A stretch of DNA of 64,000 bases from the NCBI GenBank assembly GCA_031549965.1, contig JAVBPB010000064.1:1-64000 (forward strand), given 5' to 3'. The translations under genes and the position numbers were made by a program. This document shows positions 1-7,493 of this stretch, in pieces. The notes under the pieces were generated by a model. The model saw only the letters and a program-made list of their open reading frames with translations. It was not told the DNA's origin and ran no database searches. Within the stretch, counting starts at the first letter, position 1. Each line of letters starts with the position of its first letter. This DNA is from JAVBPB01 sp031549965 (GTDB lineage: Bacteria; Bacillota; Clostridia; Lachnospirales; Lachnospiraceae).

Positions 1-205
1 TTTAGATGAATATGAGTGTATATATATCCAATTGTTTGCCTTACCCTCCTTCAGCATGTTTTTTACAAGCCTTTGTTATGCAAAGTCTTGACAAAACATA
101 AACGCTTCGTCGGACGGTCTGCACAATTGGATATATATATAGTCATATTCATCTAAAAAATTAATTTACTGTATTGAAGGACTTATTCAGTGGCCTCCTA
201 AATAG
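1..205. repeat. Inverted-repeat element, copy 1 (left end cut by window)
   Basis: Arms at 2-35 and 123-156 are inverted repeats identical at 32 of 34 positions. They enclose an 87-nt asymmetric core (36-122). The reverse complement of that core matches the core at 38290-38371 closely, including the blocks GCAGACCGTCCGA and GGAGGGTAAGGCAA. The right flank (about 170-195) carries the AAGGACTT..TCAGTGGCCT block also seen on the right of copies 2 and 3. The core holds an internal hairpin (56-62 with 93-99). The left outer arm lies before the window. The element sits directly before the truncated relaxase frame, so it may have interrupted that gene. Confidence 0.8.
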
Positions 206-1384
206 ATGGGTCTTTATATATTATCAATTATATTCTATAGATTTATCATTTTCAAGATACTGGTAATTACGGGCTTACGAACCAAGAAGGAGATACAGGG
301 TGAGAATGTACAGATAAGGGCTGGCTGTAAAGTTATTCTTAAAGGAGAAGTGTATGAGCGGATGCTATTCACAATAAAGGATACCAGGTTTAAGAGTGAG
401 GGTTTTCTGGATGAAGTGAAGCGGTTATACACAGATCTTATCAATTTGTATGTAAAGGATGAAAAAGAGCAGTTAAAGGTATTTGACCGGAATGGTGTGT
501 ATCTGCCAATGAAAAAGATTGGTAAGAACAATCCAAAAGCGGAACAGATTATAGCAGATAATCAAATGCGTACTAAGTGGAATTTGACAGTAGATAGTGC
601 GCTGGTCAGTGGATTATCAGAGAAGCAGATCATGTCTGTAAAGCAGATACAGATTTCGCAGAAATCCAGTCATTCAATAAGGCAGAATGGGAATCAGCCA
701 GAATTGTTTTCACAACTGTTAGAGATGGCAATACGTATATTGGAGATTTTTATTCGTGAAATATTGAGCATGATTTCTATGAAAGAAGATAAAGATTTAA
801 AAGTAGGGGTAAATACTACAGCTACGGTTATAACTGCAGAACCAGTGCAAGAAGTTCATGGTGAGAAAGTGGAGGTTACAGATCCAGAACAAAAGATTGA
901 GAAAGCTGTTCCAGAGTATCCCAAACAGACAGAATTGGCTTCCAAGTATGTAAGATTAGTGGATGTTTATGAACAGCTTCTAAAACAGTCTACAGCAATT
1001 GACCAGAAGAAGCAGGATATAGAAGGTTTGGAGAAAGAACTTGCTGGGACAAAGGGAATATTCAAATCAAAGCAACGAAAGATGTTACAGGTGCAAATTG
1101 ACCAAGCAGGGATACAGCTTGCCAACATGGAACAGCGGTTGCCAGCCATTGTGAAACAGTATCATTATGAAAGTGTAAAAGAGTTCATGGTAGAATTTAT
1201 GGCTTCTAAAGGCGAGTATGAAGCATACCAGAAGGCAGTCCAGATGTATGAGAACGACATTGATATCAAGCCAGAGAGAGAAAGTATTAAGGCAAGGATG
1301 GAACGCCATGAGCAGGAAATAAAGGTTCGGGAAGTAAGCAGACAATATACTTCTATCAACTCAAAAAATAGAGGTGCAAGATAA
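206..1384 (+). CDS. C-terminal remnant of a MobL/MobP-type relaxase
   Basis: A hydrophilic, helix-rich protein with a coiled-coil tail (about residues 240-380, repeated K/E/Q pairs). It shows no N-terminal catalytic Tyr or HUH-type His cluster. The segment around residues 120-180, with the ALVSGLSEKQIM-like stretch and the following NQPELFSQLLEMAIR, resembles the region after the catalytic domain in Firmicutes MobL/MobP relaxases. That assignment is from memory of the family, not a search. The first 30 or so residues are hydrophobic and unlike the rest, and a stop lies immediately before the ATG. The real 5' part is therefore missing, probably replaced by the repeat element at 1-205. It is followed after 10 bp by tnpV, a usual partner in Tn4451-like mobilisable elements. 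Probably non-functional in transfer. Confidence 0.5.
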   Translation: MGLYILSIIFYRFIIFKILVITGLRTKKEIQGENVQIRAGCKVILKGEVYERMLFTIKDTRFKSEGFLDEVKRLYTDLINLYVKDEKEQLKVFDRNGVYLPMKKIGKNNPKAEQIIADNQMRTKWNLTVDSALVSGLSEKQIMSVKQIQISQKSSHSIRQNGNQPELFSQLLEMAIRILEIFIREILSMISMKEDKDLKVGVNTTATVITAEPVQEVHGEKVEVTDPEQKIEKAVPEYPKQTELASKYVRLVDVYEQLLKQSTAIDQKKQDIEGLEKELAGTKGIFKSKQRKMLQVQIDQAGIQLANMEQRLPAIVKQYHYESVKEFMVEFMASKGEYEAYQKAVQMYENDIDIKPERESIKARMERHEQEIKVREVSRQYTSINSKNRGAR

Positions 1385-1394
1385 GGAGGAAACA

Positions 1395-1772
1395 ATGGAG
1401 AAACATATCGTAGGAGAAAATGGAATTATGTATACACTGGGAGCAGACAACCTCTATTATCCAGACCTAACTTTAGGACAAGGAACAGATTTTCCAATTG
1501 GCAGATATGGGAGAATGCGGGCAATCTTCATTTGTGAGCATCGCCATTCCATGTATCTGGAACTGCTTTTTGCAGGCAAGTGGAATGCATATCTTCATGA
1601 ACTGGAGGAAGAATGCTATCAAAGACTTGATGCACTGGTGGAGCAGATGAAAGAAGGAGCTGGCATTACGGAGAAACTAAAGGTAACAGACCAGATGGAG
1701 TGGGCTGGATTGATGAATAATATAAGGCATTCTGCTGAAGAAATCATATTGAAGGAATTGATATATAGTTGA
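1395..1772 (+). CDS. tnpV: TnpV family transposon protein
   Basis: A 125-residue protein of the TnpV family (Tn4451/Tn4453 mobilisable transposons), whose role is unknown. Recognisable blocks are the N-terminal GIMYTLGADNLYYPDL, the central PIGRYGRMR, and the C-terminal TDQMEWAGLMNNIR stretch that marks the family. The chosen ATG follows AAGGAGG (1383-1389) at good spacing; an upstream in-frame ATG at 1374 overlaps the relaxase remnant and has no ribosome site. A strong hairpin terminator lies 55 bp downstream. A second, broken copy of this gene occurs at 4049-4258 on the other side of the toxin and nuclease genes, so the element has duplicated or two related elements have fused here. Confidence 0.85.
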   Translation: MEKHIVGENGIMYTLGADNLYYPDLTLGQGTDFPIGRYGRMRAIFICEHRHSMYLELLFAGKWNAYLHELEEECYQRLDALVEQMKEGAGITEKLKVTDQMEWAGLMNNIRHSAEEIILKELIYS

Positions 1773-1827
1773 AGATGCTCTGCATTCATAAGGGCACACC
1801 CTCCTGGCACTATACGTTTCTTTTCAC

Positions 1828-1861
1828 AAAAAAGTCAAAGGCAAATACCTTTGACTTTTTT
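1828..1861. terminator. Bidirectional terminator between tnpV and the SymE-like operon
   Basis: A perfect 14-bp stem (AAAAAAGTCAAAGG paired with its complement) encloses a 6-nt CAAATA loop. It has A-runs and T-runs on both sides, so it can end the plus tnpV transcript and the convergent minus transcript. Confidence 0.85.
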
Positions 1862-1882
1862 GTGGATGAAGGTTTCAACATT

Positions 1883-2092
1883 TTACGGAAGGGGATACAA
1901 TGGGGTATCGTCATTTACTACCAATTCCTCTTTCATAATAGCTATTTTATTTTGACTACATTCTACTGTTATGTTTGCACCAATAGAAAACCCAAATTGT
2001 TCCAACCATAGCCCCTGTAATAGTATTTTAGGTATCACCTTATAATGGCGTCCGCTTCCTTCATAAACTTTCAATTTTCGTTTTTTAGTCAT
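1883..2092 (-). CDS. SymE-like type I toxin family protein
   Basis: About 69 residues of the SymE toxin family (AbrB-like swapped-hairpin fold; E. coli SymE is an SOS-induced toxin described as cleaving RNA or condensing nucleoids). The core KVIPKILLQGLWLEQFGFSIG followed by a short beta segment ending IAIMK matches the family pattern of a proline-containing strand, LxGxWLxxxGF, then a C-terminal strand. The ATG chosen overlaps the stop of the upstream gene in an ATGACTAA arrangement, so translation is probably coupled. AGGAG lies 11 nt before it; an ATG 9 nt upstream sits too close to that site. E. coli SymE is controlled by an antisense RNA (SymR). Here it is instead the second gene of an operon with its own regulated promoter. 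Confidence 0.7.
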   Translation of the reverse strand: MTKKRKLKVYEGSGRHYKVIPKILLQGLWLEQFGFSIGANITVECSQNKIAIMKEELVVNDDTPLYPLP

Positions 2093-2534
2093 TTGTTTCA
2101 TTTCTCCTGGGAATACCAATATTTTGCATCATTTTAAATACTCTTGTAACCATGACATCCATATCCATTCTGCCTGTACCAGTAATTTCAATTAACTCAC
2201 TTGGATTAATTATTTTCTCCGTATCCGAAACTATAATGCTTTGGTTCTTTAGCAAGAATTCCGATAGCATCCATAAGTTATCCAGCTTGAATAAAAGATT
2301 TACAACCGTATAAAAATCGCTTTTCTTTAACTTTTGATTGAAATAGTAATTCTCAAAATCTGAGTTTTCTGACATAATAAGATATCTAATGTTTTCAACA
2401 AATTTTCTTTTATCTTCTTTTGTTAGTAAGTTAGTAAATTCTTCCTCTACGCACTGACTTAACGCAAACAGACGTTGCTTATCTACTGTTTTCTTCAACT
2501 CCTTCTGACTAAAGTTTTGTATACCATCTTTCAA
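2085..2534 (-). CDS. Uncharacterised 149-residue protein in the SymE-like operon
   Basis: I do not recognise this protein. It is charged and alpha-helical in appearance, with no membrane segment or Cys/His cluster. The C-terminal half (about residues 110-149) contains a SELIEITGTGRMDMDVMVTR stretch. The start is a TTG 7 nt after AGGAGG; no ATG in frame has a ribosome site. It overlaps the SymE-like gene by 8 bp and shares its promoter (TTGACA-17-TATTAT). Its position as first gene in a compact two-gene toxin operon suggests a partner or antitoxin role, which is inference only. Confidence 0.6.
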   Translation of the reverse strand: MKDGIQNFSQKELKKTVDKQRLFALSQCVEEEFTNLLTKEDKRKFVENIRYLIMSENSDFENYYFNQKLKKSDFYTVVNLLFKLDNLWMLSEFLLKNQSIIVSDTEKIINPSELIEITGTGRMDMDVMVTRVFKMMQNIGIPRRNETND

Positions 2535-2550
2535 AAAACCACCTCCTAAT

Positions 2551-2616
2551 ATTCATTTAAAAATGAATATATTTATTGTACAATAAAATAATACTCTTTT
2601 AAATGAATTTTGTCAA
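2551..2616 (-). promoter_or_regulatory. Promoter and palindromic operator of the SymE-like operon
   Basis: On the minus strand TTGACA (2611-2616) is separated by 17 bp from TATTAT (2588-2593). A perfect palindrome ATTCATTT-AA-AAATGAAT (2551-2568) lies just downstream, and another ATTCATTT half site sits inside the spacer. The third ATTCATT half site is at the divergent promoter, consistent with one small repressor controlling both directions. Confidence 0.7.
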
Positions 2617-2656
2617 TACTTTGATTTCACTCTATAGTTAATTCTTTGATTTATAT

Positions 2657-2685
2657 TTGATTTAATTGATTTTTTAGTGTATAAT
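2657..2685 (+). promoter_or_regulatory. Promoter of the divergent Cro/CI-type regulator
   Basis: TTGATT (2657-2662), 17 bp, TATAAT (2680-2685). An ATTCATT half operator overlaps the end of the -10 box (2684-2690), and AGAGGAGG follows before the ATG at 2711. Confidence 0.65.
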
Positions 2686-2710
2686 TCATTCTTGTAGAGG
2701 AGGTTATGTT

Positions 2711-2923
2711 ATGGGAATGGCTGAAAAAATAAAACATCTTATGATAACAAGAAACATTCAAAATAAAGAACTGGCTAGTAGGCTAGGCACAACTCCATCA
2801 AATTTAAGTGGTAAGCTAAGTAGGGATAACTTTTCAGAAAAAGAGTTACAGGATATCGCTAAAGCATGTGATGCTACATTTGAGGGTATATTTGTTTTGA
2901 ATGACACAGGGAAAGAGATATAA
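2711..2923 (+). CDS. Small Cro/CI-type helix-turn-helix regulator
   Basis: A 70-residue protein that is essentially one HTH_XRE domain: helix 1 IKHLMITRN, helix-turn-helix NKELASRLGTTPSNLSGKLS (about residues 18-38), then FSEKELQDIAKACDA. A good AGAGGAGG site precedes the ATG. It is divergent from the SymE-like operon, and ATTCATT half sites lie in both promoters, so it probably represses that operon and itself. It could equally act as the antitoxin-like regulator of the module. No extra sensor or toxin domain is present. Confidence 0.8.
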   Translation: MGMAEKIKHLMITRNIQNKELASRLGTTPSNLSGKLSRDNFSEKELQDIAKACDATFEGIFVLNDTGKEI

Positions 2924-3010
2924 TGGGTTAATAAAGTTACTTTCTGTGATTTAAAGCAATTTAATCATGTTAGCATTGAGCTGTGCAGATAAAGGAAAGG
3001 TGGAATTAAT

Positions 3011-4006
3011 TTGGAAAATGAAGTACAAGAATCATTAAAAAAACTCGTGGATATTATTCAAACATCTAAGGATAATACTTATCGAAAAATAAATGAAGAA
3101 CTCATAATTATGTATTGGAATATAGGCGAGTTTCTTAGTGTTAAAGCTCAGGAAAGCTCTTTCGGAGATGCATACATTGATTCTGTAGCTAATTTTATCC
3201 AAAATGAATTTCCAGGTATTAAGGGATTTAATCGGCGTGGCTTATATCGTATGAAGCAATTTTATGAAATTTATAGGGATGATGAATTTGTGTCAGCACT
3301 GCTGACACAAATTAGTTGGACAAGTCATTTGCTGATTATGTCAAAAGCAAAGACGTCTGAGGAAAGACAATTTTATCTTATGCTATGTATAAAGGAACAT
3401 TATTCATCTCGTGAACTAGAACGACAGATGAATAGTGCTTATTTTGAACGTTATATGCTTTCAAGAGATAAAATATTACCAGAAGAATCCGATAAAATAG
3501 GTGATAATATCTTTTTAGATAGTTATATATTGGAATTTTTGAGTTTGCCAAATAATTATAAAGAGAAAGATTTGCGTAAAGCTTTGATATCCAATATGAA
3601 AGACTTTATATTGGAAATAGGAAGAGATTTCTCATTTGTTGGAGAGGAATATAGAATCCAAGTTGGAAGTCGTGATTTTTTTGTAGATTTATTATTTTAT
3701 CATCGTGGTATTTCTTGCCTTGTAGCATTTGAATTAAAGATTGGACAGTTTGAGCCGGAATTTGTTTCTAAGATGGATTTTTATTTAGAAGCACTTGATC
3801 GCCAATACAAAAAAGAAAATGAGAATCCAAGTGTAGGTATCATTCTTTGTGCGGGTAAAGATGATGAAGTTGTAGAGTATGCAATGAGTCGTAGCATGTC
3901 CCCAACAATGGTAGCTGAGTATCAATTGAAGTTGCCAGATAAGAAGATATTGCAGAAAAAATTAAAAGAATTATCAATGATAGAATCAATTGAAGAAGAT
4001 GTTTAA
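3011..4006 (+). CDS. DUF1016 / YhcG family PD-(D/E)XK nuclease-domain protein
   Basis: A 331-residue protein with the two-part architecture of the YhcG family: an N-terminal DUF1016_N helical domain (about residues 10-150, with YWNIGEFL and the GFNRRGLYRMKQFYEIY block) and a C-terminal PDDEXK nuclease-like domain (about 165-320). Candidate active-site residues are D226 (FFVDLLFYH) and E241-x-K243 (FELKIG), a classical D...ExK spacing. These proteins are common in defence islands and near type I restriction genes; their activity is poorly established. The start is a TTG preceded by AAAGGTGG. Codons 92-101 (EFVSALLTQI) are written as a 29-bp perfect palindrome that recurs exactly at the stop codon (4006-4034), which is unusual. 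Flanking tnpV genes show it is cargo of a mobile element. Confidence 0.88.
   Translation: MENEVQESLKKLVDIIQTSKDNTYRKINEELIIMYWNIGEFLSVKAQESSFGDAYIDSVANFIQNEFPGIKGFNRRGLYRMKQFYEIYRDDEFVSALLTQISWTSHLLIMSKAKTSEERQFYLMLCIKEHYSSRELERQMNSAYFERYMLSRDKILPEESDKIGDNIFLDSYILEFLSLPNNYKEKDLRKALISNMKDFILEIGRDFSFVGEEYRIQVGSRDFFVDLLFYHRGISCLVAFELKIGQFEPEFVSKMDFYLEALDRQYKKENENPSVGIILCAGKDDEVVEYAMSRSMSPTMVAEYQLKLPDKKILQKKLKELSMIESIEEDV
3285..3313. repeat. 29-bp palindrome inside the DUF1016 gene
   Basis: Arms AATTTGTGTCAGCA and its exact complement flank a single central C. It lies in the coding frame and encodes EFVSALLTQI. It is identical to the palindrome at 4006-4034 except for the central base. Confidence 0.95.
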
Positions 4007-4034
4007 ATTTGTGTCAGCAGTGCTGACACAAATT
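4006..4034. repeat. 29-bp palindrome at the stop codon of the DUF1016 gene
   Basis: The same 14-bp arms as at 3285-3313 with a central G. It begins on the last base of the TAA stop. It could form a terminator-like hairpin in RNA, but no long U run follows on the plus strand (AAATTTTGAG). Confidence 0.95.
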
Positions 4035-4048
4035 TTGAGATATATAGA

Positions 4049-4258
4049 ATGGTATTAGCTAGAGTTGGGAACGATTCATTTTATTATCCAGATTTGAGGC
4101 TATCAAAAGAAAGGGAAGGTGAGGTGTGACCAGACAACTCAAATCACAGAACCAGATACAGTGGGTTGGAATGATGAATAATACTACATTCAGCGGAAGA
4201 AACAGCGCTGAAGGAAATTGCATATTTTCAGGATTGCTTGATAGTCAAGTCGAAGTAG
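4049..4258 (+). pseudogene. tnpV: Broken second copy of tnpV
   Basis: Three pieces of TnpV are visible in different frames. An N-terminal VGNDSFYYPDLRLS piece starts at the ATG at 4049. A LKSQNQIQWVGMMNN piece starts near 4138. A tail reading HSAEETALKEIAYF runs from about 4191. The middle of the gene, between the PDL and QIQW blocks, is deleted and there are at least two frame changes. The order and sense match the intact copy at 1395-1772. It marks the right side of the segment carrying the SymE-like, HTH and DUF1016 genes. Confidence 0.75.
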
Positions 4259-4358
4259 ACGAAAACTTCTTGAAACAAATTTATGCATATGCAAAAGGAA
4301 TTGAAATAGATATAACGAGATGAGGTAAGAGCATTTTGTGTTACAGTGGAGGATGGAA

Positions 4359-7300
4359 ATGGCAGAATTTAATTATGATGTGCTGGAAGAAATACATCAG
4401 TCAAAAATATGGAATAATCATATTTTTAAAGTTCGAGTTAAAGGCAAAGATAAAATATATGTTTTAAAGTTATATGGGGGAATAAACGAGAGCTTTCAAA
4501 AACTGATTTTTAATAGAGAAATGGAGGCACTTAAAGTCCTTAATTCTTGTAGTAATATTGTTAAAATCAGAGATACTACAGTGTCATTAAAATACAAAGG
4601 AGAATCTAATTATGGTGCGATTCTCATGGATTTTATTGACGGGAAAACATTAGATCTATACAATTGGAATAAATTTACACAATTGAAAAAATATGAGATT
4701 TGCTACAAAATTTTGTGTGCTGTATATAATGCTCATGCCAATGATGTAATTCATAGAGATCTTAAACCACAAAATATTATATATGATGATATAAAAGATG
4801 AAATCACAATTATTGATTTCGGATCCAGTAAAATAAAAACAATTATTGACAAAGAAACTACAATGCCAATGTTCTCAGAAAATTACTCTGCTCCAGAAGT
4901 GATAAGAGGAAATAATATTACTGAAAAATGTGATTATTATTCGCTTGGTGCTATTTTTTTCGAAATTCTTTTTTGCCAAGAAGCTTGTAGTAATACATAT
5001 ATGATTGATATCATAAGTAAGGCAAGTATCAAAGAATCAGTAAGAGAAATACTTTGTTTAATGCTCCAAGAAAACCCATGTGGCAGACCAGATACTTTAG
5101 ATTCTATACAGGATGTGTTTACAAATCTTATTGGAGAGTTGAATACATCTGCGAATGAATATTGTATATTTATTGATAGCGACAAACTAAATCTTTTAAA
5201 GAGACGTATGATTGTAGAAAATCGTGTGACAATGACGCAATTTACAAATTCATTTTTGAAAAGGGAATTTGTTGAGAGATATGGGTACTATGATGAAAGG
5301 CATGATAATTATGTAATTACAGGGCAAAACATCGTAGTAGAATGCTGTTTTAATGAAACAACAAAAGATATTGATGTAATCAAGGTAACTGAAATAGCAA
5401 TAGATCATAGAAATATTAATATACGTAGGAGCTTCAAAATAGATGGTAAATTGTCTTTTTGTGATTCACGGCATAAAGGTTCTTGCCGTGACGGGAAAGA
5501 TAATGGCAAACTCTTAGTTATGTTCAAAAATCGACGTGAAGAAAATGAACTTTATAAAGAGCGAGAAGAGAAGTTTGATAAGCTGTTTGGATTTTGGCAA
5601 GAAGGATTAGAAGAATCGATTGTAAGTGAAAAAGACAAAGTTGCTAAAATAGTTTATTCGGAATCTTATATTGATAAGGGACATATTGTCTTAGAGGTAG
5701 ATGAATGCGTTAATAAATCAATAGATGAACTAGTGCCAAATACAAAATTCATTGTAGAGGGTATTGATGATAATGGACAACCCGTGTATTTTGATTTAGG
5801 TGTTTTAGATGATATTATCTGTGATGATAATAGTGTTAAAGTTATAATTCATATGCCTAAAAAAGCACTTAAAGGAAATGTTAGAGCATTGTTGAAACGA
5901 AAAGAAAATGTAACGGAAGATTTTCGTGCCAATACAAGTTCCTATAAACGTCAAATGAATGCAATACGAGCGTTGCGAAGTGAGGAATATTCTTCACGAA
6001 ATTTAAAGGATATTCTATTGAATGTTGAGGAACCAGAAGAAATCCCAACTATATTTGAACCCAAATTTATTGAAAAAGAATTAAATACATCTCAAAGGCA
6101 AGCCGTAATTAAGGCATTAAATTCGGAGAATATTGGTCTGATACAAGGACCACCTGGAACAGGGAAAACAAAGGTAATAAAAGAAATCATAGGACAAGTG
6201 ATTAGTAGATCTGTGAAAACAGCAGATAGCCCAAGAATTCTTATCGTTTCTCAGTCACATACAGCAGTGGACAATATACTAGAAGGTTTGGATAAGATTA
6301 TTTCAGATGATTTACAGATAGTCAGAATTGGGGTTGATAAGAATGTTTCTCCTAAAATATCTTGCAGATATACAATGTCAGCCCACAGAGATATATTATT
6401 TGAAGCTGTTAAGAATAATATTGATAATTATAATCAAAACAAAGAAAAAATATTGGAGGGAATAGCGGATCAGCGTGAACTTAATCGCTGGGCAAAGATT
6501 AAAGAGATCCAAAAGGATTGGATTGAAAGATCAGTAGAAAAAAATTGCCTTGATTATCAAATGGTTCGTAGTGCAACAGTGATAGCAGGCACCTGTATTG
6601 GATTTCTGGCAAATGGTTTTGTAAAGGATATGGAGTTTGACTATGTTATTATTGATGAAGCAGCAAAAGCAACAACTCCAGAATTATTGGTTTCTATTAT
6701 TAAAGCAAAAAAGATTATTTTAGTGGGTGATCAGAATCAGCTGCCGGCTTATGCGGATGAAAAAATATCCCCAATGATTGTAAAATTAACAAAGAATCCT
6801 GAATATAGAATGTTTGATATATTATTCAATTCATTGCCCGATTCACACAAACAAGTGTTAAGCACACAGTATAGAATGACAGAGAACATTGGAAATCTTA
6901 TAAGTACTGTATTTTATAATGGTTCAATTGATACCGGATGTATAGAGAAAGATAAGCTACATGGATTGTCCAGATATGAAGGAAATTCTATTATTTGGTT
7001 TGATACCTCCCGAAATAACAGAAAGGATCAAAAGAAAACGAAAGGTAATTCGTTCATGAATGAGGAAGAAAAGCGAATTATCTTAGAAATTCTTGATGAT
7101 TTGAAAACTTCAAATGAGCTTGAAAATCTTGATATAGGTATTATTACAGGATATAGTGGACAAAAGGATATTTTACGAAACTCAGTAAAAGCAATTGGTT
7201 TTGATAAAATAGCACAAATTGATATAAATGTACTGGATGCATTCCAAGGTCGCGAGAATGATATTATTATGTATAGTACTGTACGAACAAAAGATTCAAT

Positions 7301-7493
7301 TGGATTCCAAAAGGAAAAAGAGCGTGTAAATGTTGCGTTTTCAAGAGCAAAAAAATTACTTATCATTTGTGGAGATTTGGAGTTTTTTTATAATTATGAT
7401 GACCCTAACAATAAATTCATTGAAATAATCGACTATATCAGATCTCATGAGCATTGCAAGGTAATTCCATGTGAAGGGGGGAGAGTATTTTGA
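4359..7493 (+). CDS. Ser/Thr protein kinase fused to UPF1/DNA2-type superfamily 1 helicase
   Basis: A 1044-residue fusion, numbered from the ATG at 4359, which has GGAGG 6-7 nt before it. Residues about 5-260 form an apparently active eukaryotic-like kinase: VLKLYGG with the beta-3 Lys (K37), HRDLKPQN (132-139), DFG (153-155), APE (178-180) and the DYYSLGAIFFEIL helix. Residues 265-570 are a linker with no clear domain. Residues 570-1035 carry the SF1 helicase motifs: Walker A GPPGTGK (597-603), DEAA (766-769), GDQNQLP (790-796), QYRMTEN (837-843), FQGREND (962-968) and VNVAFSRA (990-997). The helicase is of the AAA_11/AAA_12 class. The next gene overlaps by 4 bp (TTGA), so the two are coupled. 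The genes sit in a mobile island beside a DUF1016 nuclease. A defence role is inferred from context and from the use of kinases in BREX (PglW) and Stk2. No transmembrane segment is seen. Confidence 0.9.
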   Translation: MAEFNYDVLEEIHQSKIWNNHIFKVRVKGKDKIYVLKLYGGINESFQKLIFNREMEALKVLNSCSNIVKIRDTTVSLKYKGESNYGAILMDFIDGKTLDLYNWNKFTQLKKYEICYKILCAVYNAHANDVIHRDLKPQNIIYDDIKDEITIIDFGSSKIKTIIDKETTMPMFSENYSAPEVIRGNNITEKCDYYSLGAIFFEILFCQEACSNTYMIDIISKASIKESVREILCLMLQENPCGRPDTLDSIQDVFTNLIGELNTSANEYCIFIDSDKLNLLKRRMIVENRVTMTQFTNSFLKREFVERYGYYDERHDNYVITGQNIVVECCFNETTKDIDVIKVTEIAIDHRNINIRRSFKIDGKLSFCDSRHKGSCRDGKDNGKLLVMFKNRREENELYKEREEKFDKLFGFWQEGLEESIVSEKDKVAKIVYSESYIDKGHIVLEVDECVNKSIDELVPNTKFIVEGIDDNGQPVYFDLGVLDDIICDDNSVKVIIHMPKKALKGNVRALLKRKENVTEDFRANTSSYKRQMNAIRALRSEEYSSRNLKDILLNVEEPEEIPTIFEPKFIEKELNTSQRQAVIKALNSENIGLIQGPPGTGKTKVIKEIIGQVISRSVKTADSPRILIVSQSHTAVDNILEGLDKIISDDLQIVRIGVDKNVSPKISCRYTMSAHRDILFEAVKNNIDNYNQNKEKILEGIADQRELNRWAKIKEIQKDWIERSVEKNCLDYQMVRSATVIAGTCIGFLANGFVKDMEFDYVIIDEAAKATTPELLVSIIKAKKIILVGDQNQLPAYADEKISPMIVKLTKNPEYRMFDILFNSLPDSHKQVLSTQYRMTENIGNLISTVFYNGSIDTGCIEKDKLHGLSRYEGNSIIWFDTSRNNRKDQKKTKGNSFMNEEEKRIILEILDDLKTSNELENLDIGIITGYSGQKDILRNSVKAIGFDKIAQIDINVLDAFQGRENDIIMYSTVRTKDSIGFQKEKERVNVAFSRAKKLLIICGDLEFFYNYDDPNNKFIEIIDYIRSHEHCKVIPCEGGRVF

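Noticed and set aside
4006..4034. Palindrome after the DUF1016 gene as a simple terminator.
   Set aside because: An identical copy lies within the coding region, and no strong T run follows, so termination alone does not explain it.
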